Positions 10,549 to 20,167 of a stretch of DNA of 27,500 nt are shown in pieces. The notes beneath the pieces are model-generated. The model was given only the letters and a program-made list of their open reading frames with translations, had not been told where the DNA came from and searched no databases. Each line of letters starts with the position of its first letter. Positions within the stretch are counted from its first letter, which is position 1. Made by a program: the position numbers and the translations under genes. The DNA is from Actinidia chinensis (Eukaryota > Streptophyta > Magnoliopsida > Ericales > Actinidiaceae): positions 65,001 to 92,500 of the forward strand of contig VIGQ01001239.1 in assembly GCA_009663005.1 (NCBI GenBank), written 5' to 3'.

Positions 10549-10828
10549 ACAATGATTCCTTTGAGGTTGACAAGGGTCTTGTTGGCCTTCTTGTATGTGG
10601 AGTATAGTATGTGCAAGTTGAGGTAGCTTTAATGTCCTGCGTATCTCCTCACCAGAAATTGTAAAAATCCTACTTTTGGTACTCTGGAAACCTCTCAGCA
10701 ATTCAACAGAAACCATAATTATCTTGAAGCTGTTTTCTTATCCCCACCCCCTCTCCAAAAATCAGTGTCGTGTTCGATTGTACAAAACCTACGCCGGCCG
10801 TGCGACTCCAAAAACAAAACATTTGCGG
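10549..10828 (-). pseudogene. SCPL exon remnant (active-site serine region)
   Basis: It starts after the acceptor TTCACAG with ANVLFLES, followed in another frame by AGVGF, SNTT, GDKKTA, FLLN, ERFPEYQ and DFY. The nucleophile block (GESYAGH in the family) survives only as GGTGAG plus TACGCAGGACAT (reads YAGH) with extra bases between, so the catalytic serine is lost or displaced. It goes on PQLAHTIL, then YKKANKTLVNLKGII, and ends at a canonical GTAAGT donor. It carries several indels and stops. Confidence 0.86.
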
Positions 10829-11076
10829 CTGTGAACAATCAAACAACTCTACTTGTTTATTTTTCAGAATCAATTCGCATAATATTTTCTCAAAAATTTG
10901 TTTATCAAGGCGGTTTTCCCAACCTACTTCTTAAATTTTTTTTGAGAAAAAACTCATTTTGAAAAATCATATTAAAAAATATATTTTTAAGAACATGAAA
11001 ACGATGAATATTTTGATTTTTTAAAAACTCCCCATTTTCGAACTCGGTTCTAAAGATAGAAGAAAAAAATAACTAC

Positions 11077-11183
11077 ATGGTTTCCAAAATAATTTTTTTT
11101 GTAGAGTGTCTTTTCCATCACTATGGCTCGGAATGGTCCGAGTTCTTGCATTGGCTCCATAGGCAAGAGACGAACAACCAGCC
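11077..11183 (-). pseudogene. SCPL exon remnant (GCSSLAYGA...GPFRA)
   Basis: After the acceptor GTCACAG the exon reads AGCSSLAYGA, where the family has GPGCSS-AYGA (oxyanion-hole region). A one-base insertion shifts it to MQELGPFRA, a near-perfect family match, and another shift gives HSDGK and TL. The previous exon ends in a degraded WLNGG, so the join restores NGG-GCSS. Confidence 0.85.
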
Positions 11184-12673
11184 CTGTGACAAAACAAGTA
11201 CGAAGCGTTGCGGCGTGATTCAGTATAGAAATCTGGTTCTTGTCTCCGTGTTACGAGTGATAAAATCCAAGTAACAAATACATTATTTTTTTTTATCCAC
11301 TAATCCCTGATCTAATACAACCTTCATATGATATTATCTGTCTCACAAACAAAAATCACCGATGATTGAAATACTAGTTTTGCTCCTAAATCCAAATAAA
11401 CATTAATTTAAAAGATAAAGGTACAAACACACATATTTTTTATATATAAAATTATAGAACTCTCTCACTTGAATTGCATCGAACCCTCACCAACATGTGA
11501 ATCTCACACATTTAAATGAAAAAATTTGTACAAATATATGTGCAAATGTATTCACTAATAATCCTATTGCTGAGCGTAACGACACCATTCATAATAATGT
11601 CACTTGTCATCATAACACTGGAAGAAAGGTCTAAAGTATATTAAGCGAACCATGTGGCCCTCACTACACTGTACGATTTTTCTTTGAATAATAGTACTGC
11701 GATGTTATATCAATGCACACCTACTATTTATTTCACACAGTTTATAGAATAATCGGATAAATTTCATTTACCGCCCGTTCTGAAAGTTTTTGAATTGCCA
11801 CTGTACTTTCTTAATTTTGAAATTATATCAAGATTTTCTTTATAGATAAATTTTGTGAAAAAATAATAAAATTGGTCCTTTTAATGTTTATTGCTTTGCA
11901 ATTGTTTTTCATTCGTCAAGACAACCTATTAAAATAAATAAATTTCTCTCCTTTTTAAAATGGTTAACAAAGTGTATTTTTTAAATATAGTTAGATTAGG
12001 AGTAACTTCAAAAGTTAATAGTTAAATTATTTTTTTCGAAGAACATTTCTTATTGCACGCATGATTTATTTTTTAGTACAGTTTGAGAATTTTCAAACTA
12101 AACACCTGAGAGGTTTGATCCAGATTAACACAATAATTGGTAGTTGAGAATTTTTTTTGTTGCGTTTAGTTGATTTTATATAGAAGTGGGGCAATTAAAG
12201 ACATCGTAACTTCTTTTTTTTTTACCCTTACATACACGATTTACTGTTCACTCATTACTTGTGATGCCATGTACCCATATATCAGACTTGGTGAGCGACC
12301 ACGATAAATAGTTTAAGAAATCCGATATTTCGGCTCAATGTAGAAATTTTATAAGAGAATATTAATACGAATGATAGAATAATTAAATATATTTTCAATT
12401 ACTATTACAATCGATGTAGAAATCTAATTCCCTTTCTCCGTAAGAGCCCACCTTGAGTAAGAATTACAATCAGATATACTGTAGAACCAAACAGTGTCAA
12501 ATAGTTTATCAAATCCTTAGTATAATCCAATGCTTGAAAAACACTGACACGACAAATTAATTTGTATTAGATTCTCTTTTTTTATATGAACCCATAAAAG
12601 CTAATTAAGTTGCTTCATAATAGTGACATGACCCGACCAAAAAAATTTGAAAACATGACATGAAAAATGATAC
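11184..12673. other. First SCPL intron, AT-rich, no gene
   Basis: About 1.5 kb between the VEKLPGQP and GCSS exon remnants. It is AT-rich with homopolymer runs. I see no coding trace, and no terminal repeats that I can pair. Confidence 0.45.
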
Positions 12674-12834
12674 CTCGCATTAGCCAAGAAGAAATAGGCA
12701 AGGAGTGGTGAGGCACTTTTGGCTTCCGCAAAGTAATACATAGAAATGCTTTTCCAGTTGATTCATTTCACTGGACATGCCAACCATTTGAGAGAATTCA
12801 ACATTGGGTTGCCCTGGCAATTTCTCAACCTATC
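12674..12834 (-). pseudogene. SCPL first recognisable exon remnant (VEKLPGQP)
   Basis: It reads VEKLPGQPNVEFSQ, the highly conserved start of mature SCPL proteins, then NESTGKAFL in one frame and YYFAEAKSASPLL in the next, and a degraded WLNGG before the donor GTATCA. Just before the V, a base missing from a D-R codon pair leaves TAG. Upstream, to a possible ATG at 13044, the frame MGHKGGSSRLSLSLPQLFLL could be a signal-peptide-like leader, but I cannot tie it to the family. Confidence 0.86.
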
Positions 12835-13091
12835 TCTCTCTCTCCTTCAGCCCCGCCTGGTGGAGAACCGCAACCATATCCCGTTGAATTCACCTCTGAA
12901 ACCCGCTCGCGTCGACCGCAGAAGTTTCATCAGATTAACCTTGTAGAGAAGGCCTAGAGCCTCTTTCTTCAATGGGTTGGAGCTAAGAAGGAAGAGCTGA
13001 GGAAGAGAGAGAGAGAGCCGACTGGAGCCGCCCTTGTGCCCCATTTTTTGGAGAGAGAGGGGGGACTAAGAGGTTTGGATCCCAAATAGTG

Positions 13092-13099
13092 TATTTATA
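13092..13099 (-). promoter_or_regulatory. TATA box upstream of the SCPL pseudogene
   Basis: On the - strand the sequence reads CTATAAATAC, a textbook plant TATA box, about 48 bp before the candidate ATG at 13044. A CT-rich leader typical of plant 5' UTRs follows. It suggests that the native promoter is still attached to the dead gene. Confidence 0.55.
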
Positions 13100-13170
13100 G
13101 TAATTTAGCGGGAGAGGGAGAGTTACGAGTTGTGCCTTGTACCCCCTATCAGAATCTGTTAACTTATAGT

Positions 13171-14117
13171 CCTATCTGGAAAATATGGGGAAGATACTCT
13201 CCAATCACCAATCATGTTATGCCACGTCACTAATCAAGGTGGAATGTTCATTCTATTATGCATGCCTCATTTGGAAGCAATGACTTAAAAGAGTAGCCGG
13301 CTTTCATGTTATCGCCCAATATCACAGTTTAGTGATTAAGTAATTTATTTAAAACTTGAATATTAATCCAACAATGATAAATACATACATACTCTAGTAA
13401 TAACGAACAAATAAGTAATTTTAATTTTGAGGGTATGGAAGTATATACGTGGTTGGCAATAGAGGTGTAAATTCTTATACCTTGGGATGGGAAAACTTTA
13501 TTATTTCAAAATTATTTCAAATAGTTAGAAATCATTTAAGAGGTTTGTTTAAGTTTGAGAGTGCGAATTGTCCCTCTACGACTCTTTTGGATCCATCCCT
13601 CTTAGTAAAATAATATTCACAAACTCTCTTAGAAAATTGGTGAAGAATTTTGGAATTTATTTTAAAATTTATTTAAATTTTCACTTGAATATTAAATCAA
13701 CAATGCAATTACACATTCATAATTTAATAAATAAATTTACAAACTCTATTCACAAAATTGGGTAAGACAGTTTTGGAAATTTATTTTTTTATTCCTTCAT
13801 TTTCCATATTAAATGACGGTAGCTTTTGTGAACCTAAAAATTAGACACCGCATTCACAACCATTAATATTGAAATTGAGCGTTATAATATATGGTTTTAC
13901 ACAAATGACCGCATCACACCATTAATCTTGAAATTGGAAAGTTTTATAATATATGTTTAAAAAATGACCGTATGGCATGCGAATAGCCTAATAGCAATCC
14001 TATCTAAAATATGGGGAAGATACTCTCAATCACCAATCATGTTATGTGCCACACGTCAATATTTTAGATAGAACTATAGTCAACAAAACACCAATCATGT
14101 TATGCACGTCAATATTT
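13171..14117 (+). repeat. Cluster of degenerate direct and tandem repeats
   Basis: Several internal duplications are visible. A unit with AATATGGGGAAGATACTCT followed by CACCAATCATGTTATG occurs at 13171-13230 and 13998-14058, and a partial copy at 14088-14117. Two copies of about 60 bp (ATTAAT-TTGAAATTG... TGACCG) lie in tandem at 13856-13976. A unit with ACAAACTCT...AAAATTGG...TTTTGGAA recurs at 13618-13665 and 13738-13787. A TTATTTAAA...TTGAATATTAA unit recurs at 13337-13390 and 13667-13720. No gene is present. Confidence 0.65.
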
Positions 14118-14189
14118 AAGTGACTGTCATTCTCAATGACATGGCAAACAATTTTGGAGTATGAAACCTTAAAATGAGTGAAGTGGCTT

Positions 14190-14520
14190 GCCGTTTGATT
14201 TATCATTGTTTTGTCAAAGGAAAGTGGGTGAGGAATGTCAACGTGTTGTTGGATATCGAACAACCCGCGGAAAGCAACAAACGAAAAACGCTTCCTATAA
14301 ACCAAGAAGGTCCAACATAAGAGCATTTTCATTGAAAACCTCATTTGAGGGAAAGTTGTTGGAAACACCAAAGACCCAGCAAAAGGAGGAAAGTTCGGCC
14401 CTAATGGGAAGGCCCCTATAAGATAGTCAAGCTCGCGACAAGGGCACTTACTATTCTCGAAGATCAGAAGACAAACAAAATCTGAGGACCTTGGAATCCA
14501 ACAAGCCTTGAAGAAATATT
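14190..14520 (+). pseudogene. Ty3/gypsy integrase C-terminus (GPY/F-type end), remnant
   Basis: This is the tail of a gypsy integrase, the domain after the DDE core that binds DNA or chromatin. Pieces read RVVGYRTTRGKQQ and KPRRSNI, then in other frames VVGNTKDPAKG, KFGPN (the family has G-F-G-NWEGPY), LEDQ-TNKI in degraded form, and finally LKKYY, the usual last residues (W-N---LKKYY). Several frameshifts and a stop break it. The rest of pol is missing to the left, where the sequence changes to the repeat cluster at about 14180. Assignment to gypsy is fairly safe; the Tat lineage is inferred from the antisense gene downstream. Confidence 0.68.
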
Positions 14521-15523
14521 ATCACTAAAGAATATAACCTTTCTACCAAAAAATCATCTTTATACCAATACAACTATTCATATTTGTACTTACTAAAGTA
14601 TGGCTTGAAACTACTCGAACAAGGGCATTAGGGAGGAGTAGCCAAGCTCATGTGAGTTTCGACCCTCGTCCAATAATTCTGCACCAGTATACTTGGAAAA
14701 ATTTTAGCAAGGCTGCTGAACTCAAGCAAGTTCCGAGGCTCTATCTCGTCAAATTTTTACAAAGGGTATACTTAGAAAAATAATTTCATGGAAGAGTCGG
14801 CGAGATCGTAATGAGTTCGAGTTTTGTCCAAAGGTCTTAAAGAAAAGTGTGCGAGCTATGGACTAAGCTCCGAACTACGATTCTAAGGATCAAGCGGACA
14901 TACAAAATGACATTCAAAAACAAAGATCAATGTACCATCGAGATGGCAAGAAGTGAAATATGATGAAGTACAAAAATATCAGATAAAAAGATAGTCCGAT
15001 TACAAGTCGGAGTGCTGCTACATAGACCATACCTAGCTACACAAGATTACTCGGGTACAAGTCTAAGGCAAAACTACAAACCTATTTCTAAACGGTGTGT
15101 TTGTGGGTTTATATCGGTAGATGACCCCCCCCCCCCGGGCAAACCGAGCTTCACGCTTCAAGGAGACAACCAAGCATGCTGGAGGATCTTCTTGGAGTAT
15201 AGACTAGAAATGGATATGATCCAAAAGTTACCAAGACAAGGCAGTCAATACAAAACGGCCTGAGTTGGCTGCATGTAAGTGGGGTCAGGTTATATTTCCA
15301 ACAGGCATGACGAACTTAGGCAGTGCAACAACAGTTCTGCTTGTCCCGACACAAGCAATACGTGGAAAGAGTTTTGCCGAATTCGTACAGAGGACGCCGA
15401 GTGCTGTTATAGAGATTTTGGGGACAAAAGTGACGATCCGGCAATGAGCACAAGCTTCGCCGTTTCAAGTAAACTAACCAGGACCACCTCAGTAGAAGGA
15501 GGCCCTAGGGGGCCAAAACTTGA
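14521..15523 (+). other. Presumed 3' untranslated part of the gypsy element
   Basis: About 1 kb following the integrase tail. It holds a poly-C run near 15126-15136 and short frames without family resemblance. Similar composition resumes after 18046, across a probable insertion, so both belong to one older element. Confidence 0.4.
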
Positions 15524-16866
15524 ATACCATAAACTCTAGAGATAGGGATGGCAATTTTCTGCCACGTCTTACCAAAATCCCCCCCCGATCGAGGGTGAAT
15601 TTTTGGGGGGGGTTCGGGGCGCGAGGAGCAGAGATAAAAAAAAATCGGAACGGACGGGACGATTTTGTGTCTCCGATCCCCCGTCCCCGCCCCGAATTAT
15701 ATGATGTTGAATTGTTACTCTTACTAAATACTATATTTAATAATATACTATATTATCTATATTCTTACCATTTAAGGGATTTTTACCTTTTTTTAGAACA
15801 AAGACATTTATTATTTCATTAAATAATTTAAAATTGTATTTATTTAAAGAGACCAGACTGTAATTTAATTTTTTTTATTTTCAAATTGTTTAACTTTAGT
15901 TTTTTTTTCAAAAGAAAAAAAAAAATGGATCAAAATGGATTTTTAGATGAGGGTATCCATTAAAAACAGAATTTGGATTCCTATTAACCTAAATGATTTA
16001 CAAATTACAAGTTCAAATTGGTTTTTTTAAAATTTTTGTAATCAAATGTATAATATATGGGCCTATTTGTATATATATAATATATTCTTACCATTTGATT
16101 TCTCTCTCACTGTCTCACATTGATCACATCACAGATCACACAAACGATCACACGCCACCTGATGAGTGACAACTTATACACATGTTGACTACAATTTAGG
16201 ACAAAAAATAGTCAATCTCCACTGTGTTTAGACCAATTATTCTAAAGTTAGAACATACTGGGGATTTTCTCTCAAGAGCAACTAGATATTTTGTTAGCTT
16301 ATGATGGCTAGTGAAATTGCTAGTAGCGGTACATCATAATCAGGTTACTTTCAATGAGTGTGGAAATATGTTGAAGGAGGAGAGTAACACATATATCTAA
16401 AAACTTAATTAATTAATTGATCATTTGAAATTCTTTAATATTCTTTTAAGCCCGTATTGTCTGAATTTTTTGGCTTGAATTTTTAGTATGCTTCGACTAA
16501 AAAAAATTATTTTTTTTTTGTCCATATGACCTATTTTTTTGGTCGTGTTTTTCATTTAGTGTTTTTTTTTTAAATTTTATAAAAAAATTATATTTCAGAC
16601 TCGAAGAATCAAAAAAGTATAAAAATTTTGATTAATGCTAAAAAAGTTTATTAAAAATAAAAAAAAAAATCAAAAATCAAAACAGTTAAAAAATTTATCC
16701 CAAACCGGGTCGAAATCGAACAAAAATACTTATTACTCTACCAATTCAGATAAAAATCATTAATATTGTAGGGAATTTCAACTATTGATAGCCTATAGCT
16801 AGCAAATTGCTAGTACGAAGGAGAGATGGGATGTTACCCCTCACACAGGTCCTTTTGATCTATCGG

Positions 16867-16953
16867 TTCTTGATTCACACAGCTACCCTCTCTCACGCAC
16901 TGGTTACAACTTCTCTCTTGTCCATTCTCTCTTAACTCTCACACGAATCAAGA
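16867..16953. repeat. Short inverted repeat, TTCTTGATTC / GAATCAAGAA
   Basis: Two 10-bp perfect inverted arms about 67 bp apart in a CT-rich stretch. GAGAGATGGGATGT also occurs twice nearby (about 16821 and 16956). It lies inside the putative DNA element. Confidence 0.5.
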
Positions 16954-17797
16954 AGAGAGATGGGATGTCTCTGCACAAAAATTCTTACGATAAAAATTAT
17001 TAAATTTTAAATAAAAACACAATTATCATTGCAAAATGAGAGGGGCCATTTTATTAAAGGCAAAGTATAAGGGGGTATTGTAATTTACCCAAAATCAATC
17101 CCAATAAAAAAGCTAACATTTGCTTATCTAAGCAAACAAGTCATAGGTCCCTTATCCCTCTTCCATAAGGCCACAAAACATTGGTGACCTCAACTGCTAA
17201 ATTGTGCAAAGCAACAAATGGGAAGGAAAATGGACCCCTATGAACTATCTCTTCCATTTTGATTTGCAAAAATCTAAAGACGCCTTACTTCACCACCCTC
17301 ACCCCGTCACCTCACAGATCTACTTCGTTGTCATGTTCCAACCTAGGATAATAGAGCTGCTTAAACCGATCATGTCTCCAAACCTAGAAATCACCAATCA
17401 CCTCTCACTCCGCACCCCATCAAACCCGTCATGGCCCCAAAACCCCTAGCAAACTCGTCCAAAAATTGGAAGTCGATAGTTGCACCGTGGAAGACTAGCC
17501 AATGATTGGCCAAAAGTGGTTTGGAGTAGGGGAAAGTGATTCCCAGCCTATGGACGGTACTGATGGACATTTTTCTGGCGGGGAATAAGGTAGATGATTG
17601 GTGGTCCAGAGAGAAGAAGGCGATGAGTCTTCAATTCAAAGTAACCCGACATCCAAAATCCAAATTTGAAGGCGAACGAATGAACAAATTTCGATTTTCG
17701 ATGGCCGATCTGAGCTTTGCTTCAAATTGGAGATCCACAAGTCATGAGTTGTAAACTATGAGTTTTTGTTTGATTCTCCATTATAACGGAGTTGTTT

Positions 17798-17855
17798 TGT
17801 AACGCCCGTACAGCGTATAAAATGGCGCGATGTACTATTACGTATTGCCGTTACA
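17798..17855. repeat. 58-bp CpG-rich foldback (TGTAACG ... CGTTACA)
   Basis: Perfect 7-bp arms enclose further paired words (GTAC with GTAC, and GCG with CGC) around a TATAAAATGG centre, giving a compact hairpin that is GC- and CpG-rich compared with its surroundings. It could be a remnant foldback or MITE end. Confidence 0.5.
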
Positions 17856-18289
17856 GGCCCAATTTTTAGTTCTTAGCTTGTGAAACCTAGAAATCGAGCC
17901 CCTAATTGTTTTTGGGGTTTGAATTCGGGGCGGGGGGGCGGGGATCCCCGAACCTATTCGGAGGGCGGGGATGGGAATAACAAAATTGTCGTCGGATGAT
18001 CGGTGTTTAAAAAATTTTGGGAATCAGGAGGGATACCAAAACTCTGTCCCACAAGAAAGTTGGAAAGGAAAATTCCGCAATTGTATCAACAACATCCAAG
18101 AAAGAAACATGGCATGAATAGAAGAAATTTTGTCAAATGCCAAAAATACATGTACAGCTCAAACAAGCTATACAAAACATCAAAAATTTGTTCAAGAGAC
18201 CAGAATATTACAAATTAAGAGCAAAAAAAGAGGGTTAAAGTTCGGACAAAAATTGGGATACATTTTCTATGAAACTACTCTCGAGGAAA

Positions 18290-19911
18290 TTCTCCCCCTC
18301 ATCTTCAACGCCTTCAACCCCTCAGCCATAATCCTTCGACTCCGCAGCTCGTTTCCTGGGCCACGATAGTATTGGCTTCCTCCCCTTCAGCTAGTTAAGT
18401 GGCATATTCTTCTTTATTGACTTGGGAGGAGATCGGAGATAAGCCGTCGGGATCAGGAAGCTCGATTGATGAGCTAAGCACCCCAAGCAGATGATCAAGA
18501 GGAGTTTGAGCTCCTTCAGGCAGGAGATCAGCCTTCTTGAAAAAATACCAGTCGAAGTTCGGCGAGCTCCTTCTCATATATCACTAGCTTCGCTCGAAGC
18601 CCAGATCAAAGACCTCCGATACACTTCACCACAGGCCACTTTTTGGAGATCGGCACTTCTACTGAGCCTGATTCCTTTGCCCAGTAGCGATCTAGCCCGA
18701 GCGAGCGTTAGGGACAATTCAGCCTGAGCTTGCTTCCAATCATGTCTCTAGGCCGTGGATCTTTGATTGGCCTTCTTCATATCCATGAAATGCTCTTTAG
18801 ATGGGCAGAAAGGCCCCATAGCTCGCTGAAAAAGCTGCAAAATGAATGTATGAAACATGACAAATATCACGAATGTTGAGAAAAAAACAGAAAAACAAGA
18901 GAAAGAAGAGCTGGAAGAAAGAAAAGAATGAGCTCCCAATCATAATCAACTTGCCCGAACCTTCTAAAGTCTTCAGCAGACAAGCCATCACATCTGCGGA
19001 GCAAATGGGTTTACCAAGGACCACACAAGTCTCATGGTCCTTGGAAGTATTCGGGTGTTACCAAATGTAACCTATTTCTTGAGTTCAAATCGTCAACAAC
19101 ATCCAAATCTAAAATGCACGAATATGGGCTTTGCGACAGACCGAAGGGGTCGGAAGAGCTATGGCGGGAATAGGGCAGATCTTCACCTGGTAACTTTTTA
19201 CCCTCCTTAACCTCGAGTCTTCGTACTCATCACCGATAGCTCCTAGGTCCACATCCAGCTGCTGACACATCTGAGAAACTTGAATCACACTCGCGAACCT
19301 GCTCACCTTAAACGTCTTCCTTACGACTTCTGAACTCAGTGGCAGTCCCACAATCAGGTTGCTATTTGATCGAGAGTGAACTCGTCATGCTCGGAGATTG
19401 TTTGGGGATATTGCATTAGAGGGGGATGGTGGCTGACCCCTACGTTCAGCTTAGTGCAAGAAGTATAGCGGTAAAGGCAAAACAATCCAAGGAGATTAGC
19501 AGCTTGCCAAATATGTTGACAGTTGTGCAATGCCTTTATCGTGGTGAACAGCGATTGCGACCTCCTCAGACGTTAGGCATTTTAAATCCTGTAAATAAGA
19601 CAAAAATAAATGAAACATCAGATCACTTTGGGGAGTTTTACCAAGCGAATCCAAGGTACACATGAAAACCGAGGTAAATGGAATCGGAAAGGAAAAAGGA
19701 TTTACTCTTACCAACAGGGATATATCCTTCTATGTCTCGGTATTAAAGGAACTGACAGTCATTGGCCTGGAATTCCCATTGGCCAAAGGCCCAAACAAAA
19801 TCATTAAGGTACAGATTGTGTCAAAGGAATCTGTAACCAACCTCATTTGAGGCTGATTAGATTTCTGAAGGAGAAGAGAGTGATTACCCTCATACATGGG
19901 GTCTGGGGCGA
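18290..19911 (-). pseudogene. Plant transposon-associated antisense gene, 3' part (aORF-like)
   Basis: This continues the gene split by copia element B. Right after the break, - strand frames read PMYEGNHSLLLQ, SNQPQMRLVTDSFD and, in another frame, IEGYIPVGKS. An acceptor TTATTTACAG (19589) opens DLKCLTSEEVAIAVHHDK. A further piece has FASVIQVSQMCQQLDVDLGA (about 19230-19300). An acceptor TTTTGCAG (18835) opens a polar segment, probably coiled coil, with RAMGPFCPSKEHFMDMKKAN, then QAQAELSLTLARARSLLGKG and later EGAQTPLDHLLGVLS. I recognise the style as a repetitive plant transposon protein but cannot give a function. Frameshifts and stops make it dead. About 250 bp of 3' UTR-like sequence follows to 18046. 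Confidence 0.62.
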
Positions 19912-19916
19912 TTAGC

Positions 19917-20068
19917 TGTATAATTAGTTAGAAAGTTAGTTACAAAACAATATCAGTTAGATGTTAGTCTCGAGTTTAGATAGTTTATAAACAGAATTCT
20001 GTATGATTGAATGGCTTATTAAAAATAGCCCTCTCTGATTTGTATTCAAAACATACAACCACATTACA
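19917..20068 (+). repeat. 5' LTR of copia element B
   Basis: This 152-bp LTR starts TGTATAATTAGTTAG and ends CATTACA. It matches the 3' LTR in long words such as AATATCAGTTAGATGTTAGT and AATAGCCCTCTCTGATTTG. Its TATA region is degraded (CTTATTAAAAATAG), whereas the 3' copy keeps TATAAATA. It preserves GTTAGTTAC, the unoccupied site that the solo LTR hit in the partner LTR. Confidence 0.88.
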
Positions 20069-20077
20069 ATTATATCC

Positions 20078-20089
20078 TGTGTACAGAGC
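20078..20089 (+). other. Degraded primer-binding site (initiator Met-tRNA type)
   Basis: TGTGTACAGAGC, shortly after the 5' LTR, resembles the plant copia primer-binding site TGGTATCAGAGC and keeps its CAGAGC end. Confidence 0.55.
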
Positions 20090-20167
20090 TTGTTGGATCC
20101 CAACAACAGGATTTTTTCTTCCGCAAGGAACATTCTGTAAAATAAAAACCTTTTTTGCAACTTTATA

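Larger units (their letters stand above)
3824..13044 (-). pseudogene. Serine carboxypeptidase-like (SCPL) pseudogene, whole span
   Basis: Eight exon remnants of a plant SCPL protein (peptidase family S10, alpha/beta hydrolase fold) lie on the - strand in the order found in the protein. They cover VEKLPGQPNVEFSQ, GCSSLAYGA, the FLES..AGVGF and active-site block, GNALINDA with LASHAIISDE, the PEVQKAL block, SEVI, the SG-x-x-D block and GAGHQVP. Such enzymes are secreted or vacuolar and cleave C-terminal residues; some members are acyltransferases. The catalytic Ser region (GESYAGH in the family) is damaged, while the Asp and His regions are recognisable. Several junctions still have GT/AG sites and join in phase, so this is a decayed genomic gene and not a processed copy. 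Most exons carry at least one frameshift, so I call it a pseudogene. Introns total well over 7 kb and hold a MITE and repeats. The 5' end (signal peptide) is uncertain. Confidence 0.87.
15538..18032. mobile_element. Putative 2.5-kb non-autonomous DNA element with GC-rich ends
   Basis: Near both ends lie GC-rich blocks that are inverted relative to each other: CCCCGCCCCGAATT at about 15692 and its inverse AATTCGGGGCGGGG at about 17921. CAATTTT and AAAATTG lie further out (about 15552 and 17982). Near-identical direct repeats, ATACCATAAACTCT (15524-15537) and ATACCAAAACTCT (18033-18045), flank the whole. Plant hAT elements often have such GGGATGGCAA-type ends, but hAT duplications are 8 bp, so class and borders are uncertain. 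The inside is AT-rich, with no transposase that I can recognise. Confidence 0.42.

Noticed and set aside
3824..13044. A functional SCPL gene
   Set aside because: Nearly every exon needs at least one frame change, the serine block is scrambled, and in-frame stops occur. Sequencing errors could explain a few but not all.
14042..14371. 109-codon - strand ORF
   Set aside because: Shadow of the + strand gypsy integrase tail and the repeat cluster.
15520..15822. 100-codon + ORF over the GC-rich end
   Set aside because: It spans poly-C/poly-G runs at a probable transposon end and matches nothing.
16290..16350. Possible start of a hAT transposase (MASEIASSGTS-like)
   Set aside because: Only about ten residues in one frame, closed by a stop; no downstream transposase residues seen.
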